From NCBI GenBank assembly GCA_045587785.1, contig JAZNDA010000026.1, positions 1-18,466 of the forward strand: 18,466 nt of DNA, written 5' to 3'. The notes beneath the pieces are model-generated. The model had not been told where the DNA came from. It worked only from the letters and a program-made list of their open reading frames with translations, and did no database searches. Shown here piece after piece: positions 1 to 7,502 of the stretch; positions within the stretch are counted from its first letter, which is position 1; every line of letters begins with the position of its first letter. A program made the translations under genes and the position numbers. Origin of the DNA: RGIG8775 sp045587785. GTDB taxonomy: Bacteria; Bacillota; Clostridia; Oscillospirales; CAG-272.

Positions 1-61
1 CAAATTGGGGTTTGCGAAGCAAATTTGCGATTTTAATCGCAAAACCAATTTGTTAACCGAG
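1..61. repeat. Nested-hairpin intergenic module, copy 1
   Basis: This 61-base module recurs at 3994-4054 in the same orientation with about two mismatches. CAAATTGG at the left can pair with CCAATTTG near the right. An inner stem TTTGCGATT/AATCGCAAA sits inside. The following bases (61-80) form another hairpin, GAGTTTGC/GCAAACTC, which also follows the second copy. The two copies bracket the rny-murI-araC block. No coding role is supported. The left end may continue beyond the window. Confidence 0.75.
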
Positions 62-79
62 TTTGCTTTTGCAAACTCG

Positions 80-172
80 ACTTTTTCTCAAAAGGTGGCA
101 GGTTCCAAGGGCGGCGCCCTTGGTCGCGCCTCGCAAGGCGCGAAATCCTTTCACAGCACACCCGCCGTGAGG
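80..172. repeat. Solo right-end palindromic element, 3' of rny
   Basis: Two GC-rich hairpins stand side by side: CCAAGGGC/GCCCTTGG at about 104-122 and TCGCGCC/GGCGCGA at about 124-143. A degraded third palindrome lies near 90-100. The same pair of hairpins recurs at 15416-15454. Read on the minus strand, the block begins directly after the rny stop codon, so it forms the 3' untranslated region of rny. There is no T-run after the stems, so I do not call it a standard intrinsic terminator. Confidence 0.65.
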
Positions 173-1720
173 TTACTTCGCGTAATCCACTGCGCGGCTT
201 TCGCGGATGATGTTGATCTTGATCTGTCCGGGGTACTTGACCTCGTCCTTGATCTTCTTTGCCATATCGTGGGCAATGATCTTCATGCCCTCGTCGTTGA
301 CGTCCTCGGGCTTGACCATCACGCGGATCTCTCTGCCCGCCTGAATAGCATACGCCTTATCTACGCCCGAGAAGCTCTTGGCGATCTCCTCCAGCTTCTC
401 AAGTCGCTTGATGTAATTCTCAAGATCCTCTCGTCTGGCACCCGGTCTTGCCGCCGAAATGGCGTCCGCCGCCTGCACGATGATCGCGATCATTGTCTTT
501 GCTTCTACGTCGCCGTGGTGCGCCTCGATGGCGTGTACCACCTCGCGTCCCTCACGGTACTTCTTAGCCGCGTTCACACCGATCTGTACGTGCGAGCCCT
601 CCACGTCATGGGGAAATGCCTTTCCGATATCGTGAAGCAGACCTGCACGCTTGGCAATGGTGCTGTCCTCGCCAAGCTCGTCGGCAAGCATTCCTGCAAT
701 AAACGCAACCTCGATAGAGTGCTTGAGCACGTTTTGTCCGTAGCTGGTTCTGTAGCGAAGTCGTCCGAGAAGTCTCACAAGCTCGGGGTTCAGACCGTGG
801 ATGCCCACCTCAAAGGTGGCTCTCTCACCTGCCTGCTTGATGGCGCTCTCAACCTCTTTTTGGGATTTCTCCACCATTTCCTCAATGCGCGTGGGGTGAA
901 TACGTCCGTCGGCGATCAGCTTTTCCAGCGACAGCCTTGCGATCTCGCGGCGCACGGGGTCAAAGCCCGACAGGGTTATTGCCTCGGGCGTATCGTCGAT
1001 GATCAGCTCCACACCCGTCAGCGTTTCCAGCTTCTGAATGTTTCTGCCCTCACGTCCGATGATGCGTCCCTTCATGTCCTCACTGGGGATAGGTACTACC
1101 GATATGGTGGTCTCCGCCACATGGTCGGCGGCACAGCGCTGGATGGCAAGCGAGATATAGTTCTTGGCTTTGGTCTCTGCCTCCTCCTTGAACTGCTCCT
1201 CAAGCTCATCCATTCTCTGAGCGATCTCATGCGTCATCTCGGCTTCCACTCTCTGCATCAGTTCGTCTCTTGCCTGATCGGCGGAAATACCCGCGATCTG
1301 CTCAAGACGCGCTTTGTGCTGTTCCAGCACAGCCGCGATCTCTTCCTTAACAACGTCAGCTTCCTTCAATTTCTTTTCAAGGATCTCATTTTTGCGGTCA
1401 AGTGCGTCCGCCTTTTTATCGATATTATCCTCTTTTTGCGTCAAGCGACGCTCGGTACGCGTGATCTCGTTGCGTCTTTCCTTGATCTCGCGCTCGGATT
1501 CGTTTTTCTGACGAAGGATCTCCTCCTTTGCTTCGAGAAGCGTTTCCTTTTTCTTGGTCTCCGCTTGTCTTAACGCCTCGTCCAAAAGACGCTTTGCCTC
1601 ACGCTCCGCAGAGCCGATCTTATTTTCAGCGAATTTTTTTCTCAGTGCTTTGCCCACAAGCACGCCGATAATCAGACCCACGGCGAGTGCGGCTACACCG
1701 ATCAAAATGTACTCTTTCAT
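173..1720 (-). CDS. rny: Ribonuclease Y
   Basis: RNase Y is the membrane-anchored endoribonuclease that starts bulk mRNA decay in many Gram-positive bacteria. The 515-residue protein is of normal family length. Residues 4-24 form one hydrophobic membrane anchor. Residues about 30-185 are a long charged coiled coil rich in E, K and R. A KH RNA-binding domain spans about 205-270, with its GxxG loop at 222-225 (GREG). An HD metal-dependent phosphohydrolase domain spans about 330-425, with H334, H363-D364, H401-H402 and D419 as likely metal ligands. The C-terminus matches the usual family ending. A longer reading from an ATG at 1750 is possible, but the ATG at 1720 follows a strong AGGAGGTG at ideal spacing and gives the normal N-terminal anchor. 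The gene is monocistronic and divergent from murI. Confidence 0.97.
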   Translation of the reverse strand: MKEYILIGVAALAVGLIIGVLVGKALRKKFAENKIGSAEREAKRLLDEALRQAETKKKETLLEAKEEILRQKNESEREIKERRNEITRTERRLTQKEDNIDKKADALDRKNEILEKKLKEADVVKEEIAAVLEQHKARLEQIAGISADQARDELMQRVEAEMTHEIAQRMDELEEQFKEEAETKAKNYISLAIQRCAADHVAETTISVVPIPSEDMKGRIIGREGRNIQKLETLTGVELIIDDTPEAITLSGFDPVRREIARLSLEKLIADGRIHPTRIEEMVEKSQKEVESAIKQAGERATFEVGIHGLNPELVRLLGRLRYRTSYGQNVLKHSIEVAFIAGMLADELGEDSTIAKRAGLLHDIGKAFPHDVEGSHVQIGVNAAKKYREGREVVHAIEAHHGDVEAKTMIAIIVQAADAISAARPGARREDLENYIKRLEKLEEIAKSFSGVDKAYAIQAGREIRVMVKPEDVNDEGMKIIAHDMAKKIKDEVKYPGQIKINIIRESRAVDYAK

Positions 1721-1821
1721 GGCACACCTCCTTTTTTCTGTCTTTGCCATTTTTCATATCTTCATCTGTATTTATCACGTTCACGCAAGAAATAGCGTAA
1801 AATTTATGATATACACTGTTC

Positions 1822-1850
1822 ATTGTACACTTTTTCGGTGTATTTGTCAA
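1822..1850 (-). promoter_or_regulatory. Sigma-A promoter of rny
   Basis: On the minus strand TTGACA (1845-1850), a 17-base spacer and TACAAT (1822-1827) make a near-consensus housekeeping promoter. It lies about 100 bases upstream of the rny start codon. It faces away from the murI promoter with about 40 bases between the two -35 boxes. Confidence 0.88.
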
Positions 1851-1890
1851 GGGTATAACCTATCAAAATTGTAAAATAAATAAAAAATTC

Positions 1891-1919
1891 TTGCAAAATA
1901 ATAAAAAATATGGTACAAT
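1891..1919 (+). promoter_or_regulatory. Sigma-A promoter of murI-araC
   Basis: TTGCAA (1891-1896), a 17-base AT-rich spacer and TACAAT (1914-1919) form a good housekeeping promoter. Transcription would begin near 1926. The leader is then only about 27 bases and already contains the GGAGGT ribosome-binding site at 1941-1946, which leaves no room for a riboswitch or attenuator. Confidence 0.85.
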
Positions 1920-1952
1920 TGAAACACTTCCATGCATGAAGGAGGTAAAAAT

Positions 1953-2807
1953 ATGAATGACTTTTCTTGTTCTCATTTTTTTAACGATGAGGAGGAGGAC
2001 CCCAATATCGCCACGCGACGGGCACTGCCCATTGCGGTGCTGGATTCGGGCGCGGGGGGCATCAGCGTGCTTTCGGAGCTGATGCGTCTGATGCCGAGCG
2101 AGCATTTTATCTATCTTGGCGACGCCAAAAACGCCCCCTACGGCAGTAAAACGCAAAAGGAAGTTTTAGACATCACGCTCTCCAACGTGGATATGCTCAA
2201 ACAACGGGGCATCAAGGCCCTTGTCATCGCCTGCAACACCGCCACGGCCGCGGCGGTGAAGTATCTGCGCGAGCAGGAAAACGATCTGATCATCGTGGGC
2301 ATCGAGCCTGCCATAAAGCCTGCGTCGCTCGTGTGCGAAAGACCGACCGTTCTGGTCATGGCGACCGAGCTGACCTTAAATCTCCCTAAATACCACGTGC
2401 TGGCGGCGCGCTTTGACGCGGTGTGCGAGCGCATCATTTCGCTCCCGTGCCCCGGGCTGGTGGAGATGATAGAAAAGGGAGACGTGGACGGGGAGCGGAT
2501 GCACGATTATCTTGCGGCACTGTTTGCCCCGTACGCGGATACCGAAATTGACGCCGTGGTGCTCGGCTGTACCCATTATCGGCACGTTTTGCCTGCGATC
2601 CGTAGGTTTTTCCGTCCACCCACCGCTATCATTGACGGCTGCAAAGGCACCGCCGAACAGACCTTCCGTCTTTTGTGGTACGATGGGCTGATCAATACCG
2701 CAGGCGAGGGAAGCGTGGAGTTTTTGTGCACCGCAAAGGACGAGGAACGGATCGCGCTGTACCGAACGCTTTTGGCAAGGGCAAAGACCGTTCGCTCGCT
2801 CATATAA
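1953..2807 (+). CDS. murI: Glutamate racemase
   Basis: Glutamate racemase converts L-glutamate to D-glutamate for peptidoglycan, using two catalytic cysteines and no cofactor. The 284-residue protein shows the family landmarks in order: LDSGAGG (30-36, with acidic residue D31), YLGDAKNAPYG (54-64), ACNTAT (93-98, with C94) and LGCTHY (204-209, with C206 and H208). C94 and C206 are the expected acid/base pair. An in-frame ATG lies at 1932, but GGAGGT at 1941-1946 points to the ATG at 1953. About 25 acidic residues precede the catalytic core, a little longer than usual. The stretch MATELTLNLPKY (136-147) departs from the usual T-x-x-T pattern. The gene is first of a likely two-gene unit with the araC-type gene 21 bases downstream. 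Confidence 0.94.
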   Translation: MNDFSCSHFFNDEEEDPNIATRRALPIAVLDSGAGGISVLSELMRLMPSEHFIYLGDAKNAPYGSKTQKEVLDITLSNVDMLKQRGIKALVIACNTATAAAVKYLREQENDLIIVGIEPAIKPASLVCERPTVLVMATELTLNLPKYHVLAARFDAVCERIISLPCPGLVEMIEKGDVDGERMHDYLAALFAPYADTEIDAVVLGCTHYRHVLPAIRRFFRPPTAIIDGCKGTAEQTFRLLWYDGLINTAGEGSVEFLCTAKDEERIALYRTLLARAKTVRSLI

Positions 2808-2828
2808 AAGGCAAAAAGGAGCGTACTT

Positions 2829-3743
2829 ATGTCTCTTTACGAAAAACGAAATTCAAAATTTTTCCACTCGGTCTACCGTGGCAGACCGCTTGCTTGCGGC
2901 AATCATCTGCACCCTCACATCGAGGTGGTATATATGTGCGAGGGTCACTCGGGCGCGCTTGTGGATTCAAGACCCGTGGACATCGTAGCAGACAGCCTGT
3001 TTGTGGTCTTTCCCAACCAAGTGCACTCTTATGAGGGCCTTGAGATGCAGGCGTATCATCTGATGATCGTAGATCCCGAGCTGTTTCCCGAGCTGTCGCT
3101 GACGCTTGAGGGGTATTTGCCGTGCGACCCGATCCTTGCGAACGTCTCCTCGCACCCCGAGCTTTTGGCACTGATCGAGCTGATACGCAAGGCAAGTCAG
3201 AATCTTGGCGGCACGGCGCAACGAGGCGCGCCCGACACGGCACTTCGCGGTCTTGGTCTTGCGTTTTTCTCCATGTTGTTCGACCTCATGCCGCTTGAGA
3301 AAACGGGCAACCGCGGCGGCGACGCCATACGGCAAGTGCTGGACTATTGCGCCAAGCACTATAGTGAGGAGCTGTCGCTGGCGGAGCTTGGAACCGCGCT
3401 TCACATGAGCAAATATTATATTTCGCACCTGTTCAGCGATCGGTTTCACACGGGGTTCAGTGAATATATCAATACGCTGAGGCTGTCGGAGGCATGCCGA
3501 TATCTGGAGACGACGGACAAGAGTGTGACCGAGATCGGGGAGCTTGTGGGCTTTGGCACCACAAGGACGTTCAACCGCGTATTCAAGAGCCGATATCAGG
3601 TGTCGCCAGGCGAGTACCGACAGATGCGTGAGGAACGGCGCACGAGCTACCCGTCGGACATTGCACCAAGCGAGAACGTTGCAAGCGACAACAGCTATGA
3701 TTGCGGCGGATGTGATTGCGGCGGTTGTGATTGCGACTTCTGA
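2829..3743 (+). CDS. AraC-family transcriptional regulator with Cys-rich tail
   Basis: This 304-residue protein has an N-terminal cupin-like ligand-binding domain (about 10-95, with HLHPH at 26-30) and a C-terminal AraC/XylS DNA-binding domain with two helix-turn-helix units (about 168-265). The second helix-turn-helix carries the family ending VGFGTTRTFNRVFKSRYQVSP. After the DNA-binding domain there is an unusual tail ending in DCGGCDCGGCDCDF, with cysteines at 292, 295, 297, 300 and 302. In DNA this tail is a 15-base unit repeated just over twice. The pattern resembles a soft-metal binding site, but no metal is proven. A GGAG ribosome-binding site lies just before the ATG. It is probably cotranscribed with murI and is convergent with copA. 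The inducer and target genes are unknown. Confidence 0.88.
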   Translation: MSLYEKRNSKFFHSVYRGRPLACGNHLHPHIEVVYMCEGHSGALVDSRPVDIVADSLFVVFPNQVHSYEGLEMQAYHLMIVDPELFPELSLTLEGYLPCDPILANVSSHPELLALIELIRKASQNLGGTAQRGAPDTALRGLGLAFFSMLFDLMPLEKTGNRGGDAIRQVLDYCAKHYSEELSLAELGTALHMSKYYISHLFSDRFHTGFSEYINTLRLSEACRYLETTDKSVTEIGELVGFGTTRTFNRVFKSRYQVSPGEYRQMREERRTSYPSDIAPSENVASDNSYDCGGCDCGGCDCDF

Positions 3744-3747
3744 AAAA

Positions 3748-3826
3748 ACGCCACGGCGGGTGTGCAGGGAAAGTTTCGGTCAAGCCTTTTTAAAGGCTTG
3801 CGGGTCCTTAGGGCAGAGCCCTAAGA
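3748..3826 (+). repeat. Solo right-end palindromic element after araC
   Basis: The element begins within about five bases of the araC-type stop codon with CCACGGCGGGTGTGC. It then shows the palindrome CAAGCCTTTTTAAAGGCTTG (3781-3800) and the hairpin TTAGGGC-AGA-GCCCTAA (3808-3824). The same order of parts occurs at the right ends of the full elements (for example 9575-9633), with different stem sequences that remain paired. Confidence 0.8.
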
Positions 3827-3869
3827 AAAACGGCATTTCTTTTTTGCAAAGCTTTTTTCTTTGTGCCTA

Positions 3870-3982
3870 TAGTGCCAAAGAAAAATGCGTCTGAATCTGC
3901 TTTCCAAAATAAAAAATCTGTAGATAGTTAGTCTACAGATTTTTTGTTTAATCATTAAATATAGACGCTTTCTTTGGCACTA
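3870..3982. repeat. Small inverted-repeat element enclosing a terminator hairpin
   Basis: About 20 bases at 3870-3892 (starting TAGTGCCAAAGAAA and ending GCGTCT) are inverted at 3963-3982 (AGACGCTTTCTTTGGCACTA), with a few extra bases in the left arm. The perfect hairpin at 3911-3945 sits in the middle. The layout resembles a miniature inverted-repeat element. No second copy is present in the window, so mobility is not shown. Confidence 0.6.
3911..3945. terminator. Bidirectional intrinsic terminator between araC and copA
   Basis: AAAAAATCTGTAGA (3911-3924) and TCTACAGATTTTTT (3932-3945) are exact reverse complements, giving a 14-bp stem with a 7-base loop. A run of T follows on either strand. 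It lies between the convergent araC and copA genes and can serve both. Confidence 0.85.
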
Positions 3983-3993
3983 CCGGCGCGTAA

Positions 3994-4054
3994 CAAATTG
4001 GGATTTGCGGAGCAAATTTGCGATTTTAATCGCAAAACCAATTTGTTAACCGAG
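3994..4054. repeat. Nested-hairpin intergenic module, copy 2
   Basis: This is about 59/61 identical to positions 1-61 and in the same orientation. The following bases keep the GAGTTTGC/GCAAACTC hairpin in a slightly different setting (about 4070-4088). Positions 4055-4140 then hold further short palindromes, for example GTGAGCG/CGCTCAC near 4114-4130. No gene is supported here. Confidence 0.75.
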
Positions 4055-4143
4055 GTTGTGAAGCAAACGCGAGTTTGCAAGCAAACTCGTAAAAGCTTTG
4101 CAAAGAAACGCCGTGTGAGCGTTTCGCTCACTGCGGTGAGCGA

Positions 4144-4220
4144 CGAGGGCTTCGCGCCCTCGACCGCGCCGCCTTTTGAAAAAGGCGGGCGAAAACTTTT
4201 ATGGAGCACTCGCCGTGGCG
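4144..4220 (-). repeat. Solo palindromic element 3' of copA
   Basis: CGAGGGC/GCCCTCG (4144-4162) and CCGCCTTTT/AAAAGGCGG (4169-4188) are followed by the conserved GCGAAAACTTTT motif. Read on the minus strand, the unit begins immediately after the copA stop codon with CGCCACGGCGAGTG, almost the same start as the element after the araC-type gene. It probably forms the copA 3' untranslated region. Confidence 0.75.
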
Positions 4221-4418
4221 TTATTCTGCTTCGTAGCCTGCTTCTTTGATGGCGGCTACTACCTTTTCTTTATCACAATCACATGCAACCGTCACGGTCT
4301 TGCTCTCAAGGTCCACCGTCGCCTTTCCTTCGCCTACCACGCTCTCCACAGCCTTCTTCACGTGTGCCACGCAGTGCATACACATCATGCCCTCTACCTT
4401 GATCTTGGTCTGTGTCAT
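4221..4418 (-). CDS. copZ: Possible separate CopZ-like copper chaperone from internal start
   Basis: The last 65 codons of copA encode a complete heavy-metal-associated domain with MCMHC near the N-terminus, like a free CopZ chaperone. The ATG at 4416-4418 (minus strand) is preceded by AAAAAGGAG with a 9-base gap, a better ribosome-binding site than that of copA itself. A run of seven A lies about 33 bases upstream in the copA frame. Either slip frame there meets an early stop, close to or overlapping this start. A free chaperone would deliver Cu(I) to the pump. This is an inference from signals, not a proven product. Confidence 0.4.
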   Translation of the reverse strand: MTQTKIKVEGMMCMHCVAHVKKAVESVVGEGKATVDLESKTVTVACDCDKEKVVAAIKEAGYEAE

Positions 4419-6608
4419 TTTCTCTTTCTCCTTTTTATTTTGTTTTTTTATGATCTTATATAGGCGCAGTGAATTTCCTACCACGCATACTGACGAAAGG
4501 CTCATCGCCGCCGCCCCTATCATGGGATCCAGCATCACCCCAAACGTCGGATACAGCACCCCTGCCGCGATGGGTATACCGATACTGTTATAGATCAGCG
4601 CCCAGAACAGATTTTGTTTTATGGTCCTCATGGTGGCACGGCTGATACCGATCGCCCCACATATACCCATCAGCGAACTGCCCGAAAGTATAATATCCGC
4701 GCTATCTATGGCAACCTCTGTACCTGCACCGATGGCAATTCCCACGTCGGCTGACATAAGGGCAGGCGCATCGTTGACACCGTCGCCCACCATTGCCGTG
4801 ATGCCCTTATTTTTATATTCGCTGACTATTCTCTGCTTATCATCGGGCATCAACGCGGCATGCACTTCGGTTATACCGCACTCCCGTGCCACTCTACCTG
4901 CCGCCAAGGCGTTATCTCCCGTCAGCATAACGGGTGTGACGCCAATTTTTTTCAGATCCTCAATGGCTTTTACGCTCTCGGGCTTTACGCTGTCCGAAAG
5001 ATACAAAGCGCCGCATTTTTTACTCTCGCACTCGCCCACGAGCACCTCGCTCATACCCCAGACTGCAGGCAGCATGCTTACGTCAAAGCCGTTTTGTGCG
5101 AGTAATTCCCGTTTGCCTATTACGTATCTCTTGCTGTCTGCCGTTCCGCTGATACCGCCGCCCGCCACGGTCTCAATATCCTCGGTTTTGCACTCTTTCG
5201 CGCCCTGCTGCTCGGCATAGCGGCAGACCGCCACCGCCAGTGGATGGGTGGACAGCTTTTCCAGCGAATACGCCGCCGCAAGCAGCTCCTCGTCCATATT
5301 CCGTACGTCGCCCACAGACGGTTTGCCCTCGGTCAGAGTACCTGTCTTATCAAACATGATATATCTGACGTCTCTGAACATCTCCAGCGCGTGCGCGCTT
5401 CTGACGAGTATCCCCTTTGATGCGCCCACGCCCGTTCCCACCATGATAGCGGTAGGCGTGGCAAGTCCCAGCGCACACGGGCAGGAAATGACCAGCACCG
5501 ACACCGCGGGGCGGATCGAGAGTGCAAGCTCTCCCGTGGCGATCATCCATATCATAAAGGTCAACAGCGACACACCCATGACAGCGGGCACAAACAGCGC
5601 CGCCACCTTATCGGCAAATCTCGAAACGTTCGCCTTAGAGCTTGCCGCGTCCTCAAGTAGGCGCAAAATACGGCGAACTGCGCTGTCTTCCGTTTGTTTT
5701 GTTACTTTAATATATAAGCACCCGTCACGCAGGATGGTGGAAGCACCCACCGTATCGCCCTCTTTTTTATCCACGGGCATGCTCTCGCCCGTCAGAGCGG
5801 ACTCATCGGCGCATCCCGTTCCGCTTATCACTTCACCGTCACACGGAATGGCTTCTCCTGCACGAACCATGACTTTGTCCCCCACTTTCAGTTCGGAAAC
5901 AGGTCTATTTTGGTATTCATCCCCCACAAGCACCATAGCATCCGTGGGTATCAGCACCGACAGAGAGGATATGGCATCCCCTGCGCGTTTTTTTGCGCGG
6001 TTTTCGAGGAATTTGCCAAGCGACACCAGTGCCAAGATCATGGCGGCGGAGTCGAAATACAGCTCTCCCATATGGGCATGCGGATCAATCCCGAGCCATA
6101 TACACGCCGTGCCGTACATACTGTAAACAAGCGACGCCCCCGAGCCCACCGCGATCAGCGAGTCCATGTTGGGCATCAGCGAAAAAAGTGCCGAAAAGCC
6201 GCCGCGAAAATATTTGAGATTCATAACCACAACGGGGACGGTCAGCACAAGCTGTACCACTGCCGACCACACGGGCGGAAGCTCGGGAAGCCCCACCATA
6301 TGCCCCATGGCAACTGTCATGACAAGCGCGCTAAGCACAAGTGACGCTACCATCCGCTCACGGTTTTTTCTGTATTCCCGATCGCCCTGTGTTTTTTTGC
6401 GTTCGGTCAGAAGATCGTAGCCTGCTGCGCGGAGCGCGGCGGTGAGCGTTTTCACTATCTGCTCCTCTTGCACCTCGGACGTAAAGCCAATACCTCCTGT
6501 CAAGAGGTTGACCTGCACGTCCTCAAATCCGCATTTTTTTGCCGCCCTCTCCACGTGCGAAACGCAAGCGGCACATGTCATGCCTTTAACGTAATATTGA
6601 TATTTCAT
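4221..6608 (-). CDS. copA: Copper-exporting P1B-type ATPase with fused C-terminal copper-binding domain
   Basis: This 795-residue inner-membrane pump uses ATP to export Cu(I). An N-terminal heavy-metal domain (1-66) carries GMTCAAC with C12 and C15. The eight-helix core has the actuator motif TGES (273-276), the transmembrane metal site CPC (376-378), the phosphorylated aspartate D420 in DKTGT, the nucleotide-site HP (455-456) and the hinge GDGVND (608-613). YN (673-674) and MSLSS (702-706) in the last two helices are the Cu(I)-type signature, so copper is preferred over zinc or cadmium. A lysine-rich linker (719-730) leads to a second heavy-metal domain (731-795) with MCMHC (C743, C746). Start: AAAGGA lies about five bases upstream of the ATG at 6608. 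No CsoR or CopY gene is nearby. The 5' side is entirely repeat DNA. Confidence 0.96.
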   Translation of the reverse strand: MKYQYYVKGMTCAACVSHVERAAKKCGFEDVQVNLLTGGIGFTSEVQEEQIVKTLTAALRAAGYDLLTERKKTQGDREYRKNRERMVASLVLSALVMTVAMGHMVGLPELPPVWSAVVQLVLTVPVVVMNLKYFRGGFSALFSLMPNMDSLIAVGSGASLVYSMYGTACIWLGIDPHAHMGELYFDSAAMILALVSLGKFLENRAKKRAGDAISSLSVLIPTDAMVLVGDEYQNRPVSELKVGDKVMVRAGEAIPCDGEVISGTGCADESALTGESMPVDKKEGDTVGASTILRDGCLYIKVTKQTEDSAVRRILRLLEDAASSKANVSRFADKVAALFVPAVMGVSLLTFMIWMIATGELALSIRPAVSVLVISCPCALGLATPTAIMVGTGVGASKGILVRSAHALEMFRDVRYIMFDKTGTLTEGKPSVGDVRNMDEELLAAAYSLEKLSTHPLAVAVCRYAEQQGAKECKTEDIETVAGGGISGTADSKRYVIGKRELLAQNGFDVSMLPAVWGMSEVLVGECESKKCGALYLSDSVKPESVKAIEDLKKIGVTPVMLTGDNALAAGRVARECGITEVHAALMPDDKQRIVSEYKNKGITAMVGDGVNDAPALMSADVGIAIGAGTEVAIDSADIILSGSSLMGICGAIGISRATMRTIKQNLFWALIYNSIGIPIAAGVLYPTFGVMLDPMIGAAAMSLSSVCVVGNSLRLYKIIKKQNKKEKEKMTQTKIKVEGMMCMHCVAHVKKAVESVVGEGKATVDLESKTVTVACDCDKEKVVAAIKEAGYEAE

Positions 6609-6624
6609 TGTGATCCTTTCTATG

Positions 6625-7315
6625 CCAAGGGCTCTGCCCTTGGAACCCGCAAGCCTTTAAAAAGGCTTGACCTAAACTTTTGCCGCAAAAGGGTTATGGG
6701 GTGTGTGCGTAGCCATTTGGTAAGTGAGCAGGGGCATACTTTTTTGCGACAATTATAGATTTTTTCATCATACATACCATGAAGTCGCGCAGGCTCCTTC
6801 CACCGCCAAAGGCGGTCCCCCTCCCTCTCGGAGGGAGGCTAACGCTGCTACCTTTTTTTCCTTCTGATGAGGTTTTTATTTACGCTGTTTTGTTAGGTTC
6901 CTTGATTTGATTATTTCGAAAAAATGAAACACAATCGTGTTCTTTTTTTAAAACATCAAAATTCTTTTTTTCCATCATGTCGAGAGGAAGATCTACGATA
7001 GCCTCCCTCCGAGAGGGAGGGGGACCGCCGCGGGGTTCCCTGAAACGAATGAAATGAGTTTTGGGGGTTCTCGCCTGTGGCGGTGGAAGGAGCCTGCGCG
7101 ACTTTACCAAACAGGTAAAGCTTCATTATAATGCTCGCTTCTTTGGAAACTATAGCTCCCGTGGCGAAAAAAATGACGTACCAAAAGCAAAAACCCTTAG
7201 TAAAATCAGAAGTTACTTTATGTCGGGCTTGCCGTAAAAAGTTTTGATCAACCTTTTTCAAAAGTTGGCGAGGTCAAGGGCGCGTAGCCCTTGGCGCACT
7301 CCGCAGAGTGCGAAA
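6625..7315 (+). repeat. Composite palindromic element A1 (interrupted by cassette B1)
   Basis: The left end holds CCAAGGGCTCTGCCCTTGG (6625-6643), then AAGCCTTTAAAAAGGCTT and a CTAAACTTTTGCCGCA tail. It is followed by the GTGCGTAGCC motif also seen at 9337 and 12320. The right end has GCGAAAAAAATGACGTACC, a GAAGTTACTTTATG block, the CAACCTTTTT/AAAAGTTG palindrome and TCAAGGGCGCGTAGCCCTTGG. The two ends are imperfect inverted repeats of each other. The middle is occupied by cassette B1. The element starts only 16 bases before the copA start codon, so copA must be expressed from within or beyond it. Confidence 0.75.
6782..7104 (-). mobile_element. Inverted-repeat cassette B1 (MITE-like, minus orientation)
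   Basis: A 26-bp terminal inverted repeat, running from AAGTCGCGCAGGCTCC to its exact complement ending GCGCGACTT, bounds 323 bases. A second inverted block, based on CCCTCCCTC/GAGGGAGGG (about 6812-6841 and 6999-7028), lies inside. The right arm has about 50 extra bases that the left arm lacks; both arms of cassette B2 have them, so B1 seems to have lost them. On the minus strand the core holds a short reading frame, from about MMEKKNF to KEPNKTA (about 6883-6981), which looks like an internally deleted version of the small gene in B2. Confidence 0.7.
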
Positions 7316-7428
7316 TTCCCTTCCCGTTAGCACTTGCTAACCATTTTATTTTACTACTCTGACCGCCCTTTTTCAAGATATTTTCAAAAAATTTACAATT
7401 AAAAAACTGTTTTGTTTAAAAAAATCCA
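7316..7428. other. AT-rich leader region upstream of dnaA, no gene seen
   Basis: The stretch is rich in A and T with a short TTAGCA/TGCTAA palindrome near 7327. I see no DnaA box of the TTNTNCACA type on either strand, so this is not the upstream half of a bipartite origin of the Bacillus subtilis kind. Confidence 0.5.
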
Positions 7429-7457
7429 TTGCCATGTATATATAATTATGATATAAT
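7429..7457 (+). promoter_or_regulatory. Sigma-A promoter of dnaA
   Basis: TTGCCA (7429-7434), a 17-base spacer and TATAAT (7452-7457) give a near-consensus promoter. A second TATAAT lies inside the spacer (7441-7446) but has no -35 box at proper distance. The expected leader is about 40 bases. No DnaA box overlaps it, so no direct autoregulation is visible. Confidence 0.85.
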
Positions 7458-7502
7458 AACTATATACTGTTAAAACCCCATTTTTTGAAAGGAAATATCT
7501 TC

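Noticed and set aside
5..1573. 522-codon open frame on the plus strand
   Set aside because: It lies antisense to rny, which has full domains, a ribosome-binding site and a promoter. The protein shows no recognisable motif.
173..1750. Longer rny starting at the ATG at 1750
   Set aside because: The extra 10 residues would be encoded across the strong AGGAGGTG signal, and the ATG at 1720 gives the normal N-terminus.
6625..6690. The GC-rich hairpin pairs as intrinsic terminators
   Set aside because: The stems are strong but no T-run follows them, so only the hairpin at 3911-3945 was called a terminator.
7104..7132. Promoter TTACCA-17-TATAAT at the right edge of cassette B1
   Set aside because: The -10 box is good but the -35 box is poor, and the matching place in element A3 has no such pair, so it was not listed as a feature.
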